From Hemileia vastatrix (Eukaryota > Basidiomycota > Pucciniomycetes > Pucciniales > Zaghouaniaceae): a stretch of DNA of 64,000 nt. Below are positions 20,340 to 31,039 of the stretch, piece by piece (within the stretch, counting starts at the first letter, position 1; each line of letters begins with the position of its first letter). Where the stretch lies: the NCBI GenBank assembly GCA_030280995.1, contig JASXTE010000016.1, positions 12,477,001 through 12,541,000 of the forward strand. Direction: 5' to 3'. The translations under genes and the position numbers were made by a program. Under the pieces are notes generated by a model, which was not told where the DNA came from, searched no databases, and worked only from the letters and a program-made list of their open reading frames with translations.

Positions 20340-21960
20340 TCTTTTCAAAGAAAAGAGAGGAATAGGAAGGGTTATTAGGCATGAATCATGTTGGGTTGCT
20401 TTGGGGAATTTTCAGAGAGCAGGAATAGACTATGGTGAGAATTATTCTTTAGTTGGATGGAAAGAAACATTTAGGCTATTAATCTCTCTTTCAGCTGCAC
20501 AAGATTGTCCCATATCTCAGTTTTATTTATCTGCAGCATTTCTTCACAAAATCATGAAGGATTATGATTTTGTTACTTGAGCCTAGGTTTATGAGCTGGG
20601 AGGAAAAGATAAGGCTCAGAAGTTGAGGGAATAACTGTATTGTACCCATCAGGCTCTATGAAAGTTGAAAGAGAAGTTTTTTGGGGTAATAACCAAGAAA
20701 ACTTTCATATAAGCTGATGGGTATGAGTCACTATTTTTTTGAGAAAATGAAGCCTTTATCTTTGTTCATCTCAATGTTGAAAATGGCTTAGTGTTCTCAA
20801 ATTGTGACCTGGCTTTTAAAATATTTCATGAATATTTTCAGCCCCAATTTAAGTTTAAGTGGACTGAAAAACCAACTTATCATCTGGTTTTAAAAATTAC
20901 ATATTTAGATAATTTTATCACATTAAAACAAGAATCATATATAGATAAATTGACCAAATGTTTTTATTTAAATTACTGTAAACAGATATCCATACCTTTG
21001 CCTGTCACACCTGAAAAATAACATTGGCACCTGATAGCAGGTTTTAATCCCTATATTTGACTAAACTCAATTTCAGATCAACTTTAATCCTTCTGGAAAG
21101 ACTGTGAACTGAAAAATGAGTACACTAGCTCAAACAACATCAAATCAATTTTACTTTTAAATTAAAACTTAATATAAGGATAGGCACTTTCTAGAAGGTG
21201 CCGCTTATTTTTTTGTGGTTTCAGTTGTCAATACACTGATCCATTTCTGCAAGATACTGAAGAAGGTGAAAACTACCCTTATCAGGAGCTCATTGGTTCA
21301 CTTAATTACTTATCACTATCAACTAGACCTGATTTTCTCAAGCTCTCAATGACCCATATAGGTATAAATCTAATCATTCCTCTTATCACTGGAAGTTTTC
21401 CATGAAATTACTGCAATATGAAGTATCTAATCAGAATATTGGTATCAAGTATCCCAGATCAAGGAAAAAAATTTTATGCAAATCTTACAGTGACTCCAAC
21501 TATGCTAATTGAAAGACCACTGAGTTTTCTATAATTATTTATTTAGTTCTTCTCAATGACACTCCCATTTCATGGAATAGTAGACAACAGAAACTCGTAA
21601 CACACTAAGTCTTTGAGGCAGAGTAAATTTAAATTTTTGAATTTTCAAAGACATTAATTTGAATCTCTAAACTCTTTTTCTCTCTGAAAATCAATATTCT
21701 TACTCCTCAAATTCTCACTAGTATTAATGCTCCTTGTTATTAACTGTGTAAATAATGGTGCCATATTTCTGTCTAAAGAAGCTCAGATAAATGAATGCTC
21801 AAAACATAAAGATTTATGTTATCATTGGCTTTGTCAAAATGTCAAAAAAAATGAAATTCAAATAGTTTATTTCTCTACAATAAACATGCTGGCTGGAATG
21901 TTTGACAAACAAAACCACAAATTCCTTAATAAAAAGTCAAAAAATGTCTATATCTAATCA
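20340..21960 (+). pseudogene. Copia reverse transcriptase and RNase H (relic)
   Basis: 20400-20580 reads RAGIDYGENYSLV and QFYLSAAFLHK, the Copia RT start. 20791-21021 is an open 76-codon piece ending in IPLPVTPEK. After an inserted small element the frame resumes with YPYQELIGSLNYLS and STRPDF near 21270-21340. 21727-21957 is the RNase H end, with NNGAIFLSKE and KHKDLCYHWL. A GGGGGGAG purine tract near 21973-21980 directly precedes the 3' LTR. The catalytic YVDD is not preserved. Confidence 0.75.
21013..21225. mobile_element. Short palindrome-ended element inside the Copia RT
   Basis: GGCACCTGATAGCAGGT near 21029 and GGCACTTTCTAGAAGGTGCC near 21184 are decayed versions of the palindrome GGCACCTGCTAGCAGGTGCC. 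The interior matches the element at 31926-32137 (GACTGTGAACTGAA against GACTGCGCACTGAA). It separates two conserved blocks of Copia RT, so it is a younger insertion. Confidence 0.6.
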
Positions 21961-21980
21961 TTCCTGAAGCATGGGGGGAG

Positions 21981-22713
21981 TGGAAAGATTCTGGTTGTTA
22001 GGTGGATATTTTTTCTTTGGGTTTCTGCCCATGCTTAACACATGGATTTATTTCTATTTATAATCAATCTGTGATGTGATTAATATTTCAAGATGGATAT
22101 TTATTTTATTTATATCATATATAGTAGAAACTCCTCTATTAGTTTCTCTATCCAATTTTATACCTTTTAAATTTACCAAAAATCTTATTGATTGCTTCAC
22201 ATAATTTAATTATTTACCTTTTAATCTATTATATTGAAATTTCCCATAAACCTGATTCATTGTTTACGAATCAATAACTGGGGACAGGTATATTAGCTAT
22301 GAATTTACTTTGTATACTGGTACTGATATTAAAATGTCTCCAGGTGATTGAAAATAATTGAATAAATATATATAGGGTTTTATATTCATCTTAAGAATCT
22401 CTATATACTTAATCAAAGGTATCATATTACTATTGTCTTACACTATTAATATTGTGTAATCCAATATAATACCCTTTAAATTTTCCAAAAATCTGATTGA
22501 TTGCTTTATATCTTTTATTTCTTCAACCTTTAATTTATTACATTCAAATTTTCCATAAGCTTGATTCATTTTTTACCAATAAATAACTGGAGATAGGGCA
22601 TCAGAGATAATTGACTTTGAAGGTGAATGAAAATGATTTAATAAACATATAACAGTATTTATATTTAACTAAAAAATCACTATATACTAAGTCAAAGGTA
22701 TTTTAATTCCTTA
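21981..22713 (+). repeat. Copia 3' LTR
   Basis: Aligns with 2060-2975 without the 193-base insert. It starts TGGAAAGATTCTGG directly after a GGGGGGAG purine tract. The right end near 22713 is approximate. Confidence 0.65.
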
Positions 22714-22779
22714 TTTTGTTCCAATTGAAAAGGTAGATGGGAGTTTTATGAATATATAATATGATTTTGATTCTTCCAG

Positions 22780-24065
22780 GAGAGCAGCTGCTACAAAAGC
22801 TAATTGTAAAATTCAATATAAACTTAGGACAAAATCTGGAAAGTTGGAACCAAAAAATGTTATGGAGAAGAAAAATTAATCTATGTAGGATATTCATAGG
22901 ATTCAGAAAGACATGCACCACACAATTTGGGGGGCGGACTTGCTAGCAAGTCCGCAACCTTGGACCCAAACTCATCCCAGATTTAACACACATTGAGCTA
23001 TTGACAAAGGAGCCATACAATCATGGATCAACACCATGAAGCCAAAAAGTTCTAGGTGGGTGTTCAAGTAGATTTCAGTATGGGTTCAGTATAAGTTCAG
23101 TCTGAGTTCCATCTGAATTCCATCTGAGTTCAGTTTGGGGACTTGCTAGCAAGTCCACCCCCTATATTGTGTAGTGATGACTGATATGGGATTCCCTAGT
23201 TTTTATTCTTTGGATTAAATTGATGAGTTAATGCCAGTGGCTGAAGATTCTGATTCTGAATTAAATTTTCCTCTGGAATATTTTCCAGGGCCAAGTTAGT
23301 GTAGTTCTATTCCAATAGAGAGAGTTAGGAGGACCAGTGATTGATCTGTCTTGGTTAAATTCAGTTAAAGGATAGATATTTTAAGCTCTGAAGATGTATA
23401 GATTGCTTTAGATGATGGTAAGTTTGGTCCTCAGGAGGTACCTAGGACTAAAGTAGTTAAACCTAAGGTTTAGTATGAAATTCCAGTAGTAGCTGGTCAA
23501 GAAAATGCTTTGGATTTTATTTCAGGTAGGGTAAATTAGCTTCAGATTCCTCTATATTTGGGGTAATTGTTTACTATTATATGTAAATTTAACTAGGAAA
23601 AGAGTGTCTGTGAGAGAGTTGGAATATATTTGTGAAAATGTTGAAAATTTTGGAAATGAGGTAGAAACTCATTCTCCAGCACCTTTGGGCTATTTAGTGG
23701 TTACTTTGAATGGAAAAGAGGTAAAGGCTTCTGTGGATTCAGTTTTTCAAATTGTTTTGGTATCTTTCGAAAAGGTGAATGGTATGGATTTGTATGTTAA
23801 GACTGGAATGGGCAGAAATATTAGAGGTAAAGGTGGATATGCAAATGAGCTGGTAGGAGCAGAAGAGAATTTTTAATAAGGTGTTTTTGGAGCTATTGGT
23901 AAGGTTAATTCTTATGTGACCAGAGGATCTGTGAATATAGTTTTGGGTGGTCCTTTTTTAATGGATTTTGAAGCTCAAATTGGGTATCAGTCTGTTAAGG
24001 GAATCAATTTGGAGATTATTTGTGATGATATGAAAAGATTAAATAATGGGGTTTCAGTACTGTAA
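22780..24065 (+). pseudogene. Relic of a second D-type Gypsy (linker and protease)
   Basis: Plus-strand fragments match the 13667-14860 protein of element D in order: GFPSF near 23190, the acidic EDSDSEL near 23240, RTKVVKPKV near 23450, YICENVENFG near 23620, APLGYLVVTLNGKEVKA near 23680, KTGMGRNIRGKGGY near 23800 and LGGPFLMDFEAQIGYQ near 23945. The active-site region reads VDSVFQIVL instead of MDSGSQINL, so the catalytic D-S-G is lost. Only one piece (23604-23876) remains open. A palindrome-ended element (22915-23175) has inserted in it. RT and other domains are absent. Confidence 0.8.
22915..23175. mobile_element. Palindrome-ended element, compact copy
   Basis: GGACTTGCTAGCAAGTCC occurs at both ends (near 22932 and 23138). 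Similarity between the inverted ends extends outward through a G-run or C-run to ACACAAT/ATTGTGT, giving terminal inverted repeats of about 37 bases, each containing a perfect 18-bp palindrome. Just inside the right end are five short repeats of the GTTCAGT/GAGTTCC type (23090-23140). No coding. It interrupts the D-type relic between recognisable blocks. Confidence 0.6.
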
Positions 24066-24419
24066 AATCCATACTTAACTTAAGGGCAGATCTCAAAGCA
24101 AATCTGTGTGTAAATTTTGCAAAGAAGCCACTTACTTCAAAAATGGGTGTCAGTTATTACCTCAAACAGAACTTTTTCCAAATATTTTTTTCATAACCAC
24201 ATGTTGGCCACAACATCCCTTCCTCTCCCACCTTATCCCTGTCACATGTGATGCACTGCCCTCCCTCCCCTCATCTAACTTTGTTAATTTCCCCTCCCTC
24301 TGTAATTTCAAATTTCAAATTTTCCCCTATCACATATATTTTCATTCAATCACCTTCCCTATTTCTCAAAAAAATCAACATTCCCTTCCTTTTTAGTTTC
24401 CACTATTGCTCAAAAAAGT
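24066..24419. other. Pyrimidine-rich stretch without a recognisable gene
   Basis: C/T-rich on the plus strand (for example CCTTCCTCTCCCACC near 24219). A 96-codon frame at 24106-24396 is compositional and matches no family I know. Confidence 0.35.
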
Positions 24420-25010
24420 TGGAATTTTTCGGTGTTTTTTGGTAAATTTGACCTTAATTGATGTTTTTAGGCACTTTTAGGTGTTTTAAGCATTTTTTGG
24501 AGTATTTTCAGTAATATTTTTCTACTGTTTACAGGCATTTTTAAGGTGTTTTTGCTGTTTTTTTTCTATTGTTTGAAGGCATTTATTGGTGAATTTTTCA
24601 GGCAATTTTAAGGCACTTTCCAGATATTTTTTGGTGTGCTTTTCAGGTCTCTCTTGCTATTTTTTTTTAGGAATTTATTGGCATATTTGCAATTATTTTT
24701 AAGGTTTTTTTTCAGGTTTTTTTCACTATCATTTGTAGGTGTTATAGGCATATTTTTCAGGATTTTTTGGCAATTTTTTGCAGATGTTTACTGGCATATT
24801 TTTCAGGAATTTTGAAGATATTTTTTGCTTTTCTCTGCAGGAATTTATTGGAATAATTTTCAGGCTTTTCAAAGCTGGTTTCGAAATAATTTTTGAGGTA
24901 TTATTGCATGTATTTCTAATATCATTTGTAAACACTTTTGGCATCTCTTTCTGACTTTTTTTAGTGATTTTTGGGGTTTTTTTTGGAGGCTTTGTTTTTT
25001 TTCAGCTGTA
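24420..25010. repeat. T-rich degenerate minisatellite
   Basis: About 590 bases of diverged repeats built from GGCATATTTTTCAGG, GGCAATTTT and AGGTGTTTTT, recurring every 15-45 bases. No fixed period survives and no reading frame is credible. It may come from an old tandem array. Confidence 0.55.
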
Positions 25011-25659
25011 TAGAATAAATTTTAGTCAAATTTATGAATATGGATACAGCTCCTCTTCATTACCTTCTCTAACTTAACTCTATTAATGTATTATTGACTT
25101 TGGTTTAAGAAATGGAATTACTGAAACAGTCTGTAATTCTTCTAGGGACAACCACCAAAAAATAAGAGCTTCCTCTGGATTGGAATAATGTGATAACTTC
25201 TCCCATTTTGGGTACTAACTTCAGATAAATCAAGACTTAATAAATCATGGAAATAAAGTAAGAAATGAATGTTCTGTTGAAACAAAATATTTAGGAGGAC
25301 TTGAAAAGTACAGGTTTTAAGAAAACTTGTCATTTTTCTATTTTAATTATATAATTTAACATATACAAGTAATTTTTCTACTTCACTTATTTGAGGATTT
25401 AGATCATCAAGCCATTCTGATGTGGTATCATGTCTACATTAATTTTTGACCTTTTATCTTAAATTTATTTGTGATTCAAAGTTATTTTTTGAAGTATATT
25501 ACTTTGTGTTTGTGTCTTTCTCTGAATGAATTGTTTGTCATTTATTTATGCATTTTAATTGAAATTTAACAATCTGAATGCCTTACTAGGATAGAATTCA
25601 TGGGGAGTTATTGCCATTTTTTGACATAAAAATTTAATAAAAAAAGTTGGAAAAAAAGT

Positions 25660-27412
25660 TATTTATTGTATTTTAGAATTATAAAATTGAAAGGAATATA
25701 ATTTTCAAATTAAACAAAAAAAATTGATAGAGATTAGTGAATTAGTGAGTGAAGAGTATATTGAAAAGTTTGATGATTTATGAAATGAGATAAATTTGAT
25801 TTTGAAAGAATTTCAAAAAGATATCAAAGAAGAAATTCAGAAGGAATGTTTCATACTTGTAATAATAGTAGATAAAAACAATAAAATTTCTAAATAATTA
25901 AAGGTTAAATTAAAAAAAATCTTCAAAGGTGCTAGTGTGATTGGAACAATCTTTTCCCTTCTGCCAGTGGTTTGAGAAATAAAAGTGTTGGATATATTGG
26001 GAGGTATTTCAACTTCTTCATATTCATACAACTATAATTATTTATCTTTGAGGTCAGTATGTAGGTTATGAAGTATAGTGCAACCAAGGTCCCAGTTGAT
26101 CAGTGCCTTCATTTCATATTTATTTCTAAGAGGGTTTCTTTACTCCCTTATACTAGCAAAGTTAACTTTCAATATTCCAATAGAATGTTGCGTATGGCCT
26201 CTTGACTTTGCTTAATAATTGTTGAACTTGAAATTTTAGCTTTCCTCTGAAGCTGTTCTGCAAAAATTGGGAAGTACATACTTTTCATTCATATAAAAAG
26301 AACCTTCCAGAAGATGCAGATCTTCATTAAAGGATTTTTTAGGTTCTTTTGAAATTTTAATTCTTTGGAAGACATAGGAATTATTACAGGATCCAGGATA
26401 TCCTGAAAAGAAATTTATAAGTTTTTTGTTGATGTTGCCATATAAGCTGAACAGAACTTGAATATATAGAGAGCAGATATAGTTGTTTGTGTTAGTTTCA
26501 AAGTGAATTGAAGGAGTCAAAACTAAGATACCTCTTTTTAGGGTCAAAGTAATTGTTTCCACCTTGGGCAGGTTTCTGACTTAAAGGAATAGTAGTACTA
26601 TCAAGAAAACCAATAAATCCTGGGAAGCCCTCTGCTTGCATAACCTGAAATGATTCAAGTCGCTCTTCTTTGGTTGGCCAGATGAGAAGCTTAGATTCCA
26701 AGAAGTTGATAGCAGTGATGCATTGTTTTGTATAAGTGTTAAAAGAGCCATACCCTAAATCAAAGAAATTTTCCAACCTTTTCAAGGAAGTTCCATTACC
26801 ATTGGACACTAAATAACATAGTGTGATGGAAAATTGAATTGGAGGATCACATTGTTGTTTTTGAGACTTATTGTGAAACACAAGGTGATCCTGAATAAGC
26901 TCAACCAATTTAAGGAAATATTCCTGTGAAGTCCTGAATAGCTGTCTAAAACTGAGTCCAGATAAGTTCAGGAGTGATTGGATGGTGTACTTGTGGCTTT
27001 CTGGGAAGAAGGTAACATTTCCAGGCAATTTTTTATAAAAAAAATCTTCTTCAAGATAAGAATCACAATCAAAATCAGAGTCAAAGAGAACATAAAGAGC
27101 TATGAATGTCATTGTTTGATGTAGTTTAGCATGATTTGAGAGTGAGGAAGGCATGACTCTTATATGGTATAAAAATGTAAATGTTGTACAATGTTTTGAG
27201 TTATGAAGTATTATGCTGCATATGAATGTGATGATGCTGAAAAATCAGTGAAATGAGACATTATGGTGAAATCAGCACTTTTGGTTGAGAAAGTGCAGAT
27301 TTGAGTGAAATAAGTGACTTATTTCATTTTTAAATCCACCTGTGTTGGGGCTAGTGTGTTTTGGGAATCCACACTTAAATAAGTGCAGATTTTCCAGAAT
27401 TGACACCCCCTA
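25660..27412 (-). mobile_element. PIF/Harbinger element 1 (relic)
   Basis: Contains a transposase pseudogene (25837-27154). The right end is probably the TTGACACCCCCTA at about 27400-27412; reversed, TAGGGGGTGTCAA resembles the GGGG-TATCAAAG ends of the other Harbinger-type copies here, and TTA follows. I could not find the matching left end. A plus-strand coiled-coil fragment near 25730-25850 (LVSEEYIEKFDDL) might be the tail of the second Harbinger gene. 25011-25659 shows nothing recognisable. Confidence 0.6.
25837..27154 (-). pseudogene. Harbinger DDE transposase (relic)
   Basis: Frame 27154-26498 gives the N-terminal half, including YLVSNGNGTSLKRLENFFDL and the first catalytic Asp segment GFLDSTTIPLSQKPAQGGNNY. 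After a frameshift, 26562-26236 has SGYPGSCNNSYVFQRIKIS. Beyond a stop, reverse translation near 26230-26045 gives the C-terminal part (QHSIGILKVNFASIREYK, then LHNLHTDLKDK). The segment aligned with LLADSAY in the second copy reads LLEGSFY, so the second catalytic Asp is lost. Cut-and-paste transposase, inactive. Confidence 0.8.
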
Positions 27413-27416
27413 TTAT

Positions 27417-27720
27417 GATCAGACAGAACATTACATCTTGTTACGGTTAATCTCTTATGTTACTATATAATATGATTTTGCTTTTTATTATAGATTATGT
27501 GACCAAAGTATTTTGGTTCAATATAGCTATTTTGAAATTTAAATTAAATGTCACATTATCTGTTAAGTTATCTATCACCTCATATCTATAAAAGCTCCTC
27601 TCTTGGTCTCCCTGACTTCCCCCTGGCTAACTTTAGGCAAGGTCTTGACCTTCAGTAAACACAGTGAGCTCAAATCTACAACTCTGCCATGAAATTTGCC
27701 ATATTTAAATAAGAATTTGA
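27417..27720 (+). repeat. Possible LTR fragment with a TATA box
   Basis: TATAAAAG at 27587-27594 followed by a C/T-rich stretch (CTCCTCTCTTGGTCTCCCTG) and TAAACACAGTGAGC resembles an LTR promoter/R region. There is no matching partner in the window and the ends cannot be set. 27720-28100 is AT-rich with nothing recognised. Confidence 0.25.
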
Positions 27721-28104
27721 CCTTAATTTAAAGAAAATATAGAAGTAAAATAATTCCGAATAATTTATTGTAAATGAATAGTAAATTTAGTTAAACATAT
27801 AAATTAATAAATTTAACTACATTAATTCTTTAATTATTGTAAATCTAATTTTCAGCCCAGCTTTCCATCTTTTTATTGGTTCATTGGCTGACAATTAGTA
27901 TCAAAAAAAATCATCAATTGAAAGTGAAAGTGAAAACCCTTTTATCAATAGAAAATTGATGAAGTTACTGGTTACTGAGTATGATATTGTCTATAATTTT
28001 GAATGTACAAGTTCTAATGTAATTTTTGAGAGCGCTATTAAGAGAGAAATGCTAAAAAAAATCAAAAAGGTATTTTGTGATGATTAAATAACAAAATGTA
28101 TCTG

Positions 28105-28143
28105 TTTTTTTTTTTTTTTTTTTTTTGCTTCTGTTTTTTTTTT
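28105..28143. repeat. Two adjacent poly-T tracts
   Basis: T22 (28105-28126), seven bases, then T10 (28134-28143), about 75 bases beyond the stop of the minus-strand GH26 gene. On that gene's strand they are poly-A tracts. Confidence 0.9.
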
Positions 28144-28216
28144 CAGACTGGTTCATTAATCTATTGTTCAAGTAGTGAAAATGAGAAAGATACTTTTAAA
28201 ATTCTGGCTCCTTTCT

Positions 28217-30018
28217 CTAACCGACATAGCTCAAAAAATCTTCCCGCAATTTGTCTGATTTTAAAAGAATTCTAAAGTCCTCGGACTTGATCGGGGTTCC
28301 TGGTCTGCAACAAAGGAAAACATCAAACTTTGGTAAAGTTATTTAAAAATTCATGAATTTCAAGTTATACCCTGCGTTTTCTTCTTTTTCAACTTCAAAC
28401 TAATGTATCCGATAAGAAGTTCAGCCCTTCAGTTGATGTTGATAATGAACCAAAATATTCTTACCCATAAAATTGCTTTGAGATTTGGAACCTTTTCCTT
28501 TAATGATGCACTCAATACGCTTCGCAGCCAGGTTGATTTGATAGAAAATTCTGATGCTCCTCCTGGGGCGGGCTCTCCCGTTTTCAGATCCCTGGTGTAA
28601 CTGGCCCCAGTCTCGGACAAGACCATTGATTTATCGTATCTCTTCGCAAATAGCTATAATATCATGTTAGGCAATCCAATTAGCATAGCTACCTTCATAT
28701 AATAAATTTATCTGGAACAAACTTGAGAAAATTCATTTATCTTGTCGAACGCTTCATTGGGAGCTACCTGAATATTACGTCTTTTATCGCCTTTCAATGA
28801 ATGTTGCCTCAGCTTAATCGTTCTGTTAATAGTAATTAAGAATTGGATGGCAGTGATGATTCACCTCCATAATGATAAAAGCTGATACCTAGATAAGAAT
28901 TCTTAGAATATTACCACAACATCATAAGGGATTTCGAAGAACTTGATGACTCACCAACAAGGTCCACATATCCAGCGCCAGGAAAATAAGGAAGATATGT
29001 TCCATGCAAATTATTTTTGGAAGGATCTCCAAATCGCGAATTAGGAGCCCTGCAAATTTACTATTTAACTGAATTCAATTGCTAGTTTAAGCAGCTGCTC
29101 ACCATAGCATCACTGTATAGATTTCAGCTAAATTATTCGTCATGATCGACTATTTTGAGTTATATGGACTTACAAGTTTTATAAGCTTTAGCATGTACAG
29201 CTGTGTAGACCATTTTCCACTTTTCCAAAAAAGCTGCAAAAATCCTCCCCGGAGTCAAAACTTAAAAAGTAATTGATTGCTTGAAATAACACACCCTCAG
29301 GTTTCTGACCCCATACGTACCAATCACCATTCATCTGGTTCATATGCACATATATTAGCAGTTGGGTCTTAACTATGGGAGAAATGATAAGCAAAAAATT
29401 TATACCTCATGTGCAAAACGTAGCCACACAGTCACACCATTATCATTCAATTCTTTCATTTTAATTGCAATGCTATCGGCCTTGTTTGAAATATGAGATG
29501 ATCCATCAGCTTGGGGGAATTTCTCATCTTTAAAAAATGCTACATACTGTGTTTTTATCGATAGATTCAAGTCCTTCATTGGGCATCAAAGCTAATTCAT
29601 ACACGGGATTTCCACGCAGCTCTTTTAAGACTCCTTTGTGCTGGATGTAATGGAAAATATCAGTTATAGGTACTTAATTACTGAAAAGAGAAAAATGTAC
29701 TTCATCAATCTTTGATTTCCACGCGCCATTTTTATCTATAGGTATATATACGCCCATCTTTTATAAGGATATCACCCGAACTTGTCAGCAAGGCTTTAAA
29801 AAATTAATCGAGTACAAACAACATACTGCTGCCATGGGTCGTGGGAGCTTTTTATTAATATCATCAGCCGTATTTGGGCTTAATGCTTCCCCTAATGCTG
29901 GTAAAAATCCAATTGCTATATCGTTGTGGTAAAGATTTGATTTACACAAACCTAGTTCATCTTGTGTAGCCACAAAGAGCATTAGCCATGAAAAACTGAA
30001 AAAGAACTGCAATATCAT
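28217..30018 (-). CDS. Secreted GH26-family glycoside hydrolase (beta-mannanase-like), 12 exons, one frameshift
   Basis: Exons on the minus strand: 30018-29827, 29757-29701, 29640-29406, 29334-29295, 29233-29174, 29112-29103 (10 nt), 29049-28955, 28888-28865, 28763-28723, 28653-28465, 28399-28371, 28304-28217. All eleven introns are GT-AG, 53-101 nt. The product is about 352 aa. Residues 1-19 look like a signal peptide (MILQFFFSFSW start). RFAHEMNGDWYVWG around residue 161 carries the acid/base Glu of GH26, YFPGAGYVDLVGISFYHYG follows, and SETGAS near residue 265 fits the nucleophile Glu. Expected role: hydrolysis of mannan-type polysaccharide outside the cell. Exon 3 is 235 nt, one base too many: removing one base of the T5 run at 29552-29556 restores the frame, so this is either a sequence error or a young pseudogene. 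Start chosen as the Met that gives the signal peptide; an in-frame Met lies 17 codons upstream. Confidence 0.75.
29103..29112 (-). other. Ten-nucleotide microexon of the GH26 gene
   Basis: TGATGCTATG lies between TACAG (acceptor) and GTGAGC (donor). It adds the last two bases of a Leu codon, Met, Leu and the first two bases of Trp, turning the junction into KT-LMLW-APNS, which matches the (V/L)WxPN segment expected in GH26. Skipping it would shift the frame. Confidence 0.65.
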
Positions 30019-30726
30019 TATGTGGAAATAGTAAAGCAGCAAGGCCGGTTTGTATTTTTGGGGTCTCAAGTTTGGGAATTAGGAAATTCCAATGGAAGTA
30101 ATTTAGGATGATAAATGTTTCCAGTCAAAATATGTACCTTTGTGTGCTATATATCATTTTGATCGTAGCTAATTTAAACATCTTTTTTAAGACTCCTGTG
30201 CAGCTTTCCAACATTCTTCGCGGGAATAATTAAGTTTCAATAAAGATTTGAATTAATCATGCCAACCACTTACACGACAACCATCTCTTTTTTGGTTTTG
30301 GCTGTAGCGAAAATTTCAACCATAACCTAGTATTACCTTTAATTGGCTATCGACATCCTAGTAACTTAATTTAATAAATAGCGTATCTATTTCATCTGCA
30401 TTTTGGCCTTGATGATATACTCGTAATTTCCCACTCTTTGTATAAACATGGACTTTGTTCTTCCGTTGCAAGCTTGGCTCAAAAGAAAAACTAAATCAGT
30501 ATTTGTAAAGATTTTTTTGGTGGCTAGAAAGAAACGCTTTACAAAAATATTTCATAGAGTTATAACTATATATTGATAAACATATTTCGAATGGTAATGA
30601 AACGCTACTTTTAATCGTCTTCAGATACAGATATAAGCTTTGCACGTGAGTACTGAACACCAATACTAATGCCTAAGTCGACATTCATACAAATCTTTGT
30701 TGAGGCATGAGTCAGGTAAAAGTGAT
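30019..30726 (-). other. Region upstream of the GH26 gene; possible unresolved exons
   Basis: The first ~150 bases should hold the GH26 promoter; no clear TATA box was recognised. Minus-strand pieces near 30460-30390 (KVHVYTKSGKLRVYHQ) and 30700-30611 (ending KLISVSEDD, stop) read like coding sequence but do not form a gene model that I can support, and no family is recognised. Confidence 0.25.
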
Positions 30727-30927
30727 GTTCCCTATGTGTATTCACGACCTGCTGATACAGCAAATCCTGGAAAGCTCGCGGTTGTCTCACATCCCATCTC
30801 CCGCCAACATCATGAGTTCTGTTCAGATGAGCTATAATTTTGGCGGGAGATAAGAGGCAAGACAGCCGCAAGCTTTCCAGGATTAGCTGTAACATGTTCG
30901 CTGCTCTACCAACCGAGCTAAGGAAAC
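30727..30927 (-). pseudogene. tRNA-Thr(UGU)-like sequence split by a hairpin element
   Basis: On the minus strand 30927-30892 reads acceptor 5' half GTTTCCT, TA, D-arm GCTCGGTTGGTAGAGC, A and the start of an anticodon arm. 30757-30727 gives the rest of that arm, variable loop AGGTC, a shortened T-arm and AGGGAAC, which pairs with GTTTCCT with one G-T wobble. The loop CATGTTA is two changes away from CTTGTAA, the loop of a tRNA-Thr(UGU). About five bases of the T-arm are missing and the anticodon stem has mismatches, so it is not functional; it may be a tRNA pseudogene or the head of a tRNA-derived SINE. The insert is the element at 30758-30889. Confidence 0.5.
30758..30889. mobile_element. 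TACAGC hairpin element 1, flanked by TA
   Basis: 132 bases. CAGCAAATCCTGGAAAGCTC at the left pairs with GAGC/AAGCTTTCCAGGATTAGCTG at the right, and most of the element folds on itself with a centre near 30825-30835. TA lies on both sides, which fits a Tc1/mariner-like target duplication. Non-coding, too short to encode a transposase. Confidence 0.7.
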
Positions 30928-31039
30928 CGACGCGAGGGGCACACTCCCCGACAATATTTCACATACAGTTCGAATTAGTGACATCATGCCGAGATCTTCA
31001 CTCAATTAACCACTTACTGTGGCTTTCCAAACAATCATG

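Larger units (their letters stand above)
2060..22713 (+). mobile_element. Decayed Ty1/Copia retrotransposon, split by later insertions
   Basis: Related sequences at 2060-2975 and 21981-22713 are its LTRs. In plus-strand order between them I see a gag relic, a protease (residues DATSHM), a GAG-pre-integrase segment (KNLISVNKL), integrase core fragments, reverse transcriptase and RNase H, which is the Copia order. Nothing is an intact frame. Three insertions separate the parts: Gypsy element D (4149-17217), a solo LTR (17411-18833) and a small palindrome-ended element (about 21013-21225). Without them the element would be roughly 6 kb. It is the oldest layer in the left third of the window. Confidence 0.8.

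Noticed and set aside
24106..24396. 96-codon plus frame
   Set aside because: Pyrimidine-rich composition gives Pro/Phe/Ser-rich translations in two frames; no motif.
26498..27154. Functional transposase gene
   Set aside because: The frame is only the N-terminal half; the rest is in other frames with stops, and the second catalytic Asp segment reads LLEGSFY.
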